Assembly: GCA_031288035.1 (NCBI GenBank)
Contig: JAITSG010000033.1
Location: 1-18,631, forward strand
Source: Rickettsiales bacterium
GTDB lineage: Bacteria > Pseudomonadota > Alphaproteobacteria > Rs-D84 > CACZYB01
Direction of reading: 5' to 3'
Length of the DNA stretch: 18,631 bases
Shown piece by piece: positions 13,052 through 18,631 of the stretch (positions are counted from its first letter, which is position 1; the number at the start of each line of letters is the position of its first letter). The notes under the pieces were generated by a model. That model did no database searches. It was not told the DNA's origin and was given only the letters and a program-made list of their open reading frames with translations. The position numbers were made by a program, and so were the translations under genes.

Positions 13052-13097
13052 CTTCGTAAGCGGTAGGCCGTCTGTTCAAATCAGACAACCGGCACCA
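13052..13097 (+). repeat. attR core (displaced 3' end of tRNA-Thr)
   Basis: Perfect 46-bp copy of the 3' part of tRNA-Thr (2595-2640). It lacks the 5' half and so is not a tRNA gene. It marks the right end of the element. Confidence 0.95.
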
Positions 13098-13285
13098 GTA
13101 TCTTGCAGATTTCCGTCTATGCCCGCCGCCACGCGCTCAGCGAGAGGTGGAAAGGTATTGGCCTTGGCGTGACTTTCAAAAGGGGCGATTTGGGGCATTC
13201 CCCCGGACTTTCTATACAAGGCCGTTTTTTGGCCGAGTCGTTGGTTTGGATTGAATTATTCAAAAAGTAGCTGTGTTGTCGGCGT
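13098..13285. other. Non-coding stretch between attR and the HEXXH gene
   Basis: No convincing gene, RNA or repeat is seen. A startless frame of about 56 codons (13103-13270) is open on plus, without a ribosome site. The original downstream sequence of the tRNA transcription unit should lie here; a short GGCC-GTTTTTT-GGCC motif near 13222-13236 is the only hairpin-like sequence noted. Confidence 0.4.
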
Positions 13286-13314
13286 TTGTTTTTTTGCGTT
13301 TTTTCTGTTATAAT
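13286..13314 (+). promoter_or_regulatory. Promoter of the HEXXH gene
   Basis: TTGTTT (13286-13291), 17-bp spacer, perfect TATAAT (13309-13314). The expected start near 13321 is within 2 nt of the ATG at 13323, implying a nearly leaderless message. Confidence 0.6.
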
Positions 13315-13322
13315 TATCGTCT

Positions 13323-13841
13323 ATGGACAACATGTTGACAAGGCTAAAAGATGCCGCGCTTGCATTCGTCGGAGCAAAGGAAATAGGTATTGTTCCCGAC
13401 GAATTGCTGTTCGATGAATCCATAAGAATAATTGCGGTTCCCGACGACGATCTAGTATGGGAAGGCAAGTACGATCCTTCGCAATTCGATGAGAAATTGA
13501 ATTGCATTAAGGTCAAGGCGTCGTTCGACTGGTCCGATCCGGACAAGTGGTTGATTCACGAACGGGCGCATGTCGCGCTGTTCGCCCGGGGTTTGAAAAA
13601 CCATTGCGACAAGCTTCATCCTTATCCTTCCAACCCGATAGAGCGGGGAGCGTACAAGACGCAGCTTTACCATCTTTTGCGCGGCGGCGTGGATTTGGGC
13701 AAGATAATGGGCGATCCGAAGCACAAGGTATTGCGGAACAAGTTTGAAAAGCATCCCATCCTGCGCGGGTATTACGACGAGGCATTGTCCAAATGGCAAT
13801 CCGGCAATATAGCTTCAAAAGCGGCAGGACGGGAATTTTAG
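13323..13841 (+). CDS. Small HEXXH-containing protein, putative zincin metallopeptidase
   Basis: A 172-aa protein of no family I can name. Residues 75-90 (KWLIHERAHVALFARG) contain H79-E80-x-x-H83, the zinc-binding HEXXH of gluzincin-type peptidases, placed in a predicted helix. About 24 residues later NPIERGAYKTQ offers E107 as a third ligand, similar to IEREAY-type helices in some minimal metallopeptidases. The N-terminal part (IRIIAVPDDDLVWEGKY...) looks like beta strands. No signal peptide is present, so it is probably cytosolic. ATG 13323 lacks a ribosome site, and another ATG (13332) follows. It lies just outside attR and could be an older phage or island remnant. Confidence 0.6.
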   Translation: MDNMLTRLKDAALAFVGAKEIGIVPDELLFDESIRIIAVPDDDLVWEGKYDPSQFDEKLNCIKVKASFDWSDPDKWLIHERAHVALFARGLKNHCDKLHPYPSNPIERGAYKTQLYHLLRGGVDLGKIMGDPKHKVLRNKFEKHPILRGYYDEALSKWQSGNIASKAAGREF

Positions 13842-13913
13842 GCATTGTTATACAGGAAAGTTTGCGGTTTTTCCCGCCGGCGCCGATAATCTGGTAATTC
13901 GTATGGCCGATTA

Positions 13914-13941
13914 TTGACATTTCGCCCCGCCGTGCTAGGAT
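13914..13941 (+). promoter_or_regulatory. Promoter of the DUF362-ogt pair
   Basis: Perfect TTGACA (13914-13919), 16-bp spacer, TAGGAT (13936-13941), about 75 bp before ATG 14016. Confidence 0.65.
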
Positions 13942-14015
13942 AACGAATATTCGGTCGTTATATGGGAAGCTTGGCGCGAAATGCCGTCGCGCGATTTCTG
14001 GGCCGAGGAGGAAGC

Positions 14016-14960
14016 ATGAAAAGTCTGATAAGGTTCGTCATTCCGACCGCCTCCATAGCTGCCGTCGCGGCTGTCGTGTATTGTACGATTGGGAAAAGGC
14101 AGAGGCCCGCGAAGGTCTATTTCACCAAGGATATAAGCCCGGAGGGCCTGCTGAAGGCCTATGCGAAGATAGGAGGGGGCGTCTCCGGCCGCGTAGCCAT
14201 CAAGTGGCATTCCGGGGAGCCCGATGGCCCGAACATAATCCCGCGCGATATGGTCAGGGCGCTCCAGCAAAGCATTCCCGAAAGCAGCCTCGTCGAGACC
14301 AACACGCTTTACAAGGGCGAGCGCTATACCACCGCGCGGCACAGGAAAACCATAAAGGCCAACGGTTGGGATTTCTGCCGTGTCGACATAATGGACGAAA
14401 AGGGCGCTGTCATGCTGCCGGTCAGGGGCGGGCGGCGGTTCGGGGAAATGTCGCTTGGCAGGAACATCCTGGACTACGACTCCATGGTCGTACTCACGCA
14501 TTTCAAGGGTCACGCGAGCGGCGGCTTCGGCGGCTCGATAAAGAACATCGCCATCGGCAACGCGGACGGCCGTGTCGGCAAGGCGATGATACACGGCGAG
14601 TCGTTCGGCATACAAGGGGAGCATTTCATGGAGAACATGGTCGAATCGGCCAAGGCCACGCTGGATCTTTTCGGGGACAAGATAGCGTATATCAACGTCC
14701 TGCGCAACATGTCGGTGGATTGCGACTGCGCCGGGAAGCGGGCCGCGCCGGTGAAGGCGCGCGACATAGGCATACTCGCCTCGACGGACATAGTCGCGCT
14801 CGACCAGGCGTCGATAGACATGGTCTACGCGCTGCCGGAGGAGGAGCTCCGCGACCTTAGGGAGCGCATAGAGTCCCGCAAGGGCTTGCACCAGCTTTAT
14901 TATGCCGAGGAGCTTGGCCTTGGCGCGAGGAGGTACGAGCTTGTCCCTCTCGACAACTAG
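14016..14960 (+). CDS. DUF362 family protein, membrane-anchored
   Basis: A 314-aa DUF362 (PF04015) protein, a family of uncertain function sometimes fused to ferredoxin domains. Signs: VAIKWHSGEPDGPNIIPRDM near the N-terminus, DSMVVLTHFKGHASGGFGGSIKNIAIG in the middle, SVDCDCAG with C236 and C238, and DIGILASTDIVALDQASIDM, all typical of the family. An N-terminal hydrophobic segment (about 5-24, RFVIPTASIAAVAAVVYCTI) suggests a signal anchor. No ferredoxin CxxCxxC motif is seen. ATG 14016 is chosen for GAGGAGG 4 nt upstream; a longer frame from 13962 exists. Its 3' end overlaps the ogt-like gene. Confidence 0.82.
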   Translation: MKSLIRFVIPTASIAAVAAVVYCTIGKRQRPAKVYFTKDISPEGLLKAYAKIGGGVSGRVAIKWHSGEPDGPNIIPRDMVRALQQSIPESSLVETNTLYKGERYTTARHRKTIKANGWDFCRVDIMDEKGAVMLPVRGGRRFGEMSLGRNILDYDSMVVLTHFKGHASGGFGGSIKNIAIGNADGRVGKAMIHGESFGIQGEHFMENMVESAKATLDLFGDKIAYINVLRNMSVDCDCAGKRAAPVKARDIGILASTDIVALDQASIDMVYALPEEELRDLRERIESRKGLHQLYYAEELGLGARRYELVPLDN

Positions 14961-15507
14961 GCCTGCGCCGCCGGCCGCCTCCATGCCCGGTTCGTCTTCC
15001 GTCGTGATTCAATCCCCTATCGGTTCCATGCTAGGCGTGGAGAGCGGAGGCAGGGTGGTTGCGCTGTCCTTTATCGGCGGGGGCTGGCGCGCGGAAAGGG
15101 GCGGACGCGCTGGCGAAATGGCTCGCGCGGCCGCTCCGACTCCGGTTCTCTTGAGGCTGCGCGATTGGACGCGTGCGTATTTTGCGGGGGAAAATCCGCA
15201 TCCCGATATTCCTATAGCTCAGTCCGGCACGGATTTCCAGCGCGAGGTGTGGGATATAGTCTGCCAGATTCCGTACGGCGAGACCCGGACCTACGGCGAC
15301 ATGGCGAGGCTGTTGGAAATGAAGCGTGACAGGAGGATGGCGGCCCAGGCGGTCGGACAGGCCGTGGGCGCGAACGGCGTAATGCTCCTCGTTCCGTGCC
15401 ACCGCGTGTTGTCCGCGGGCGGCCTTGGCGGCTACGGCTCCTCGGGGCTTAAGAGGAAAAGATTCCTGCTGGGTCTGGAAAAAAAGTCCGTTGGAGCAAA
15501 GGGCTGA
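14941..15507 (+). CDS. ogt: Methylated-DNA--protein-cysteine methyltransferase (Ogt/MGMT type)
   Basis: A protein of about 188 aa with the MGMT/Ogt C-terminal domain (PF01035): FQREVWDIVCQIPYGETRTYGDMA, then AVGQAVGANGVMLLVPCHRV with acceptor C153 in PCHR, and GGLGGYGSSGLKRKRFLL. It transfers alkyl groups from O6-alkylguanine to its own cysteine. The N-terminal domain (VVIQSPIGSMLGVESGG..., VVALSFIGGGW) fits Ogt. The start is uncertain: TTG 14941 has GAGGAGG 6 nt upstream inside the DUF362 gene, overlapping it by 20 nt, while ATG 14983 has no ribosome site. Coupled to the DUF362 gene and convergent with the S41 homologue 8 bp away. Confidence 0.88.
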   Translation: MSLSTTRPAPPAASMPGSSSVVIQSPIGSMLGVESGGRVVALSFIGGGWRAERGGRAGEMARAAAPTPVLLRLRDWTRAYFAGENPHPDIPIAQSGTDFQREVWDIVCQIPYGETRTYGDMARLLEMKRDRRMAAQAVGQAVGANGVMLLVPCHRVLSAGGLGGYGSSGLKRKRFLLGLEKKSVGAKG

Positions 15508-15515
15508 GTTTGGCC

Positions 15516-17135
15516 TCACATCGCCTTTAGCCTGGGATACGCGTCGCGTTCGGACACTATGCGGAGGGCTATGTCCGTGGCTAGTTTTTGTATCTTTAGC
15601 GTCGGATATCCGGCCGGGCACGCCTTTCTGGCGGCTGTTATGTCGTCCTGCGTCGGATTGTCGAGCGACGGCCTGGTATCCTTGAACTTGCCCTGGTTGA
15701 CCGTGTTTACGAAGTCGTCCGCGTCCGACAGTTTCCTGAACGACGCAAGGCATACTAGGGGCACGACGCCTATCTTGTCCAGGGGCTTGCCGTCCGGTGA
15801 CTGCACGCTCCCGACCGCGAACTGCGCCTTGCGTCCGCCGGTAAGGTCGAAGACCTCCTCCACGTATCCGTTTCCGTAGGTAAGCGAGCCAAGGACCACC
15901 GCGCGCTTGCTGTTGGCCATGGCGAACGCGAATATCTCGCTGGTCCCGCGGGCGGTGTGGTCGGCTATTATGACTATGGGGGCGCCGGCCAGCACGTCGC
16001 CCTCCTTCGCGGAGTACAGCTTGTCCTGTGTTTCCGGGCGGCCGCTGACGCGCAGTATGTCGCCCGAGTGCACGAACAGGTTGACGGATTCCAGGGCTTC
16101 CATAAGCTCGCCGTCGACGTTCGCGCGTACGTCTATGACTATGCCGGACTGCGCCTTTTCGCCGAGGGCTTCTATGGCGGTCTTGAGCGTTTCGGCCGTT
16201 CCCTTGCTAAAATTGTGTATCGTTAATATTGGGGGCTTGCCTTCCTCGGCCGTCGTGGTGACGGGGCTGATCTCGAACCTGTTCCTGCGCACGAACGTCT
16301 GTTCCGGCTTTGAGAGCGAGTACGAAACGTAGTTCAGTCCTATTATTTCGAGCGTGTCGCCGTTGACCGCTCCGGCCACCTGTTCGGGGGTCATTTCGGT
16401 CACGGGCACGGTGTTGATGTGCGTGATTACGTCTCCTTCCTCCATCTTCGACATGTCCAGGGGCGAGTTCTTGAGTATGTCCAGCACCTGTATTCCGAAC
16501 GGGAGCGTGCGGTACGTGAACCCGAGCGTCGTTGTGTGGTAGTCGCCGTCGTACTTCTTCGCGCTGACCGCGTCGAAGTACTGCGCGTTGTCGTCGAGGT
16601 ATTTCAGAAGGTAGGCGGAAGTCTGGTAGAATATCTGTTCCTGGTGCGCGCTGGCTATCTTTTCGCTCGAGTTCCTGAGCGACATGATGATGTTGATCAG
16701 CATGTTGACCCACGCCTCGGCGTCGTCGGCCGCCGGGCTCCGGAAGTTGCCGAGGAGGTGCATGTTGCGGTCGTGTATCATCAGGCGCTGGTCCGTCATG
16801 GTGAGCTCTATTCTGCCCGCGAACGCGGACAGGCTCTCCAGGGCCTTCGTCGTCATGTCCATGTACGATATCTTCTTGACGAACTTTTCCGATATGGTGG
16901 TGTAGAGCTTGAGATAGAATTCCTGGGCGTCCTTTATGCTGAACGCGTCGCCGCCCTTCTTGTTTATTTCCCAATACTCCTTGTCCTTGTACCCATACTT
17001 GTCCAGATCGCTCTTGCTGAGGTTCAGTATGGACACTCCGCCGCCGCTTATGTCGCCCGTCAGGCGGGTTTCGACCGCGGCGGCGCCGGCGGCTCCGGAA
17101 AGCGCCAGAAGCGCCGCGAAAAATTTCCCCTTCAT
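15516..17135 (-). CDS. S41/CtpA-like protein lacking the catalytic residues
   Basis: A 539-aa exported protein: signal peptide (MKGKFFAALLALSGAAGAAA), a helical N-terminal region, a PDZ-like region (about 210-265, TLGFTYRTLPFGIQVLDILK, then MEEGDVITHINTVPV), and an S41 peptidase domain (about 300-460). In active CtpA/Prc proteins the domain has SASE, FGKG and Q four residues on. Here the matching sites read G397-T398-S399-E400 and YGNG with N422, then E426, so nucleophile Ser, base Lys and Gln are all replaced. DLRNNPGG is also changed to DVRANVDGE. It is probably a scaffold or binding paralogue rather than a protease. AGGAGAGAGGG precedes ATG; secF ends 55 bp upstream. Confidence 0.8.
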   Translation of the reverse strand: MKGKFFAALLALSGAAGAAAVETRLTGDISGGGVSILNLSKSDLDKYGYKDKEYWEINKKGGDAFSIKDAQEFYLKLYTTISEKFVKKISYMDMTTKALESLSAFAGRIELTMTDQRLMIHDRNMHLLGNFRSPAADDAEAWVNMLINIIMSLRNSSEKIASAHQEQIFYQTSAYLLKYLDDNAQYFDAVSAKKYDGDYHTTTLGFTYRTLPFGIQVLDILKNSPLDMSKMEEGDVITHINTVPVTEMTPEQVAGAVNGDTLEIIGLNYVSYSLSKPEQTFVRRNRFEISPVTTTAEEGKPPILTIHNFSKGTAETLKTAIEALGEKAQSGIVIDVRANVDGELMEALESVNLFVHSGDILRVSGRPETQDKLYSAKEGDVLAGAPIVIIADHTARGTSEIFAFAMANSKRAVVLGSLTYGNGYVEEVFDLTGGRKAQFAVGSVQSPDGKPLDKIGVVPLVCLASFRKLSDADDFVNTVNQGKFKDTRPSLDNPTQDDITAARKACPAGYPTLKIQKLATDIALRIVSERDAYPRLKAM

Positions 17136-17190
17136 CCCTCTCTCCTCGTTTCCGCCCCGTGGCCCAGGCCTTGCGGGGGCGGCGCATGTA

Positions 17191-18084
17191 CTATTTTACC
17201 AGTTTTTTCCTAAAATACAACAGCGTGCTTGTCGAAAGCAGCACGGACGAGTACGTGCCTATGACTATGCCGAACAGCATTATGCCGGAAAAGCCCCTCA
17301 GGGCCTCGCCGCCGTAGATGTATATCGCCGCTATGGCCAGGATGGTGGTGAATCCGGTAAGCACTGTCCGCGAGAACGTTTCGTTTATCGACAGGTCTAT
17401 TATCTCCTCGACTGGCCGGGCCTTGTGCTTGTTCAGGTTTTCGCGCACGCGGTCGTATATGACCACGGTGTCGTTTATGGAATATCCGGCGAGGGTCAGG
17501 AGGGCCGCCAGCGTCACCAGGTCGAACGGATAGCGCGCGATCGACATCATGGCGAGCGCCACTATGACGTCGTGCGACAGCGACAGCGCCGCCCCGGCCG
17601 CGAACGGGAGCTCGAACCTGAATCCTACGTATAGGGATATCGCGATTATGGCGAGAACGACGGATATTATCCCGTCCCTTACGAGATCGCTTCCGACCCT
17701 CGGCCCGACCACCTGGACGTTGCGGTATTCCACGCCGTCGCCCAGGGCGGATTTCACCTCTGGGAGTATGGCGTTCAGCGAGGCCTCGTCCCTGTTCTGG
17801 CCGCCTATGTATATGGACGCGACGTCGCCGGCGTTCCCGACGGTCTGTATCGTGGGGGAAAAGGCGCCGAGCTTTTTGCGCATCGTCTCTATGTCGGCTC
17901 TGCCTTGGGTCTTTATCTCTATCTGCACGCCGCCCGAGAAGTCTATGCCGTAGTTGAACGACCTGATCGCTATCACGGCTATCGAGGCCAGCGTGGCCGC
18001 GATTCCGATAAGCGCGAACAGCTTCGCGTGGCGCATGATGCTAAAATTCGTTTTGGTCGGGATAAGTTTGACTAGCTTGAACAT
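17191..18084 (-). CDS. secF: Protein translocase subunit SecF
   Basis: A 297-aa SecF, partner of SecD in the inner-membrane complex that uses the proton gradient to help export through SecYEG. Evidence: first span after IMRHAKLFALIGIAATLASI, FNYGIDFSGGVQIEI (the GIDF.GG signature), the periplasmic P1 domain, VGPRVGSDLVRDGI, then five further spans with YVGFRFELPFAAGAALSLSHD, LTLAGYSINDTVVIYDRVREN and the final GTYSSVLLSTSTLLYF. Length is normal. The gene follows gatC by 7 bp, and the stop of gatC overlaps the GAGGG ribosome site. No secD is adjacent, although secD usually precedes secF. Confidence 0.95.
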   Translation of the reverse strand: MFKLVKLIPTKTNFSIMRHAKLFALIGIAATLASIAVIAIRSFNYGIDFSGGVQIEIKTQGRADIETMRKKLGAFSPTIQTVGNAGDVASIYIGGQNRDEASLNAILPEVKSALGDGVEYRNVQVVGPRVGSDLVRDGIISVVLAIIAISLYVGFRFELPFAAGAALSLSHDVIVALAMMSIARYPFDLVTLAALLTLAGYSINDTVVIYDRVRENLNKHKARPVEEIIDLSINETFSRTVLTGFTTILAIAAIYIYGGEALRGFSGIMLFGIVIGTYSSVLLSTSTLLYFRKKLVK

Positions 18085-18091
18085 GGAGCCC

Positions 18092-18379
18092 TCATTCTAT
18101 TATCTTCGGTACCGCCATGTATTCTCCGGCCCTGTCCGGCGCCCCGGCGAGTATTTCGTCCGCGGTGTTTTCGGCCTTTACCCTGTCCTCGCGCAGCGGA
18201 AGGTCGAAGTCGGCCGTGGTGATAAGCGGCTCCATGCCCTCGACGTCTATTTCGTCTATCTGTTCGATCCAGCCTATTATTCCGTCGAGGTCTTCGGCCA
18301 TTTTCTTGGCCATATCGTCAGTCAATCCTATGCGGACCAGGCGGGCGTTCTGCCTGACTATTTCCGGGGTAAAATACAT
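18092..18379 (-). CDS. gatC: Aspartyl/glutamyl-tRNA amidotransferase subunit C
   Basis: A 95-aa GatC, the small subunit that stabilises the GatA-GatB complex converting misacylated Glu-tRNA(Gln)/Asp-tRNA(Asn). Matching segments: VRQNARLVRIGLTDD, ILGWIEQ-like IIGWIEQIDEIDVEGMEPL, DLPLREDRV, and the end EYMAVPKIIE. The length is normal and the pattern is close to alphaproteobacterial GatC. Ribosome site AAAGGG lies 8-9 nt before ATG. gatA and gatB, its usual neighbours, are not downstream; secF is instead. Divergent from lpxD. Confidence 0.92.
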   Translation of the reverse strand: MYFTPEIVRQNARLVRIGLTDDMAKKMAEDLDGIIGWIEQIDEIDVEGMEPLITTADFDLPLREDRVKAENTADEILAGAPDRAGEYMAVPKIIE

Positions 18380-18399
18380 ATTGAAACCCTTTCAAGGCC

Positions 18400-18427
18400 A
18401 TTGTATCATATAAAAAGCAAAAGTCAA
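18400..18427 (-). promoter_or_regulatory. Promoter of gatC-secF
   Basis: On the minus strand, TTGACT (plus 18422-18427), 16-bp spacer, TACAAT (18400-18405), about 21 bp before the gatC ATG. Confidence 0.65.
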
Positions 18428-18438
18428 AAGGGAAAAGC

Positions 18439-18609
18439 ATGGCGAAATTCTACGATTCTGCCGGTTTTGTCGACGCTTCCAAGATCGCGGAGCTGACCGG
18501 GGCGAAGCTCTCCGGCGATATTCGCGTAACCGGCCTGGCTCCGCTGGAATCCGCCGGCCCCGGCGATATTGCGTTCCTGCGTGCGGTGGGCAAGGCTGTG
18601 TCGGACAAT
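18439..18609 (+). CDS. lpxD: UDP-3-O-acylglucosamine N-acyltransferase LpxD, N-terminal fragment
   Basis: The first 57 codons of LpxD, which adds the N-linked acyl chain in lipid A synthesis. MAKFYDSAGFVDASKIAELT, then GLAPLESAGPGDIAFLRAV matches the N-terminal uridine-binding domain (PF04613; the L..A.PGDI.FL pattern). The catalytic left-handed beta-helix lies beyond the window. AAAAGGGAAAAGC precedes ATG. The real sequence stops at about 18609, where adapter sequence begins; codons read after GAC AAT are artefact. Confidence 0.88.
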
Positions 18610-18631
18610 AGATCGGAAGAGCGTCGTGTAG
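18610..18631. other. Illumina adapter sequence (assembly artefact)
   Basis: The terminal 22 bases begin AGATCGGAAGAGCGTCG, the standard TruSeq adapter read-through sequence, running to the last base of the window. This marks an untrimmed contig end and not genomic DNA. Confidence 0.95.

Larger units (their letters stand above)
2595..13097. mobile_element. Cryptic podovirus-like prophage integrated in tRNA-Thr
   Basis: A 46-bp perfect repeat bounds the region. A tyrosine-recombinase fragment sits next to the tRNA copy, and phage tail, lysis and polyvalent genes fill the interior. Terminase, portal, capsid, tail-tube adaptor, replication, repressor and recognisable excisionase genes are missing, so the element is probably defective. 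Two independent transcription units, the SDH-protease cassette (3221-4401) and the toxin-antitoxin pair (11025-11654), remain apparently intact. A satellite that depends on a helper phage is a possible alternative. Confidence 0.88.

Noticed and set aside
13052..13097. Second tRNA-Thr gene
   Set aside because: Only the 3' 46 bases are present; the acceptor 5' strand and D arm are missing, so it is attR.
13103..13270. Startless 56-codon open frame after attR
   Set aside because: No start with a ribosome site, no recognisable product, and chance length in this composition.
1..18631. CRISPR arrays, insertion sequences, rRNA, riboswitches
   Set aside because: No regularly spaced repeats, transposase genes, rRNA-like stretches or recognisable riboswitch leaders were seen on either strand.

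Overview
The window looks like the end of a metagenome or draft contig from a GC-rich Gram-negative bacterium. Evidence for an outer membrane is a two-partner-secretion translocator and lpxD. GatC resembles alphaproteobacterial GatC (GWIEQ, LPLRED, VPKIIE segments), so an alphaproteobacterium is my best but tentative guess. The last 22 bases (18610-18631) match Illumina adapter sequence and are not biological.

Left host block (1-2640): 3' end of a TpsB/FhaC-type translocator, a MazG-like pyrophosphohydrolase, a small secreted cysteine protein, a DUF2934 protein with a histone-H1-like tail, a bactofilin, and tRNA-Thr(CGT).

Mobile element (about 10.46 kb, 2595-13097): a cryptic prophage inserted in the 3' half of tRNA-Thr. 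It is bounded by a perfect 46-bp direct repeat and carries candidate integrase arm sites at both ends. From left to right it holds: (a) an integrase reduced to its C-terminal catalytic half; (b) an AT-rich cassette with its own promoter and terminator, encoding a 64-aa protein and a ClpP/SppA-fold SDH-type serine protease; (c) the distal half of a podovirus-like late operon, namely a 1425-aa large polyvalent/ejection-type protein with a candidate PBECR nuclease domain, a T7-gp17-type tail fibre broken by an in-frame amber codon, and a second tip-domain protein; (d) small membrane proteins, a candidate u-spanin and an M15 endolysin; (e) a RelE/HigB-HigA toxin-antitoxin module inserted in the opposite direction inside the lysis block; (f) a small basic protein next to attR. 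Terminase, portal, capsid, replication and repressor genes are absent, so the element is unlikely to make particles alone. The toxin-antitoxin pair and the protease cassette are the parts that look independently expressed.

Right host block (13098-18609): a small HEXXH-containing protein, a DUF362 protein overlapping an Ogt-type alkyl-DNA methyltransferase, an S41/CtpA-like protein that has lost its catalytic Ser/Lys/Gln, secF, gatC, and the divergent start of lpxD. gatC, secF and the S41 homologue are closely spaced on the minus strand and probably co-transcribed.

Most worth follow-up: the SDH-protease cassette, the amber codon inside the fibre domain, the polyvalent protein, the dead S41 protease, and the inferred leaderless toxin start paired with a strong ribosome site for its antitoxin.
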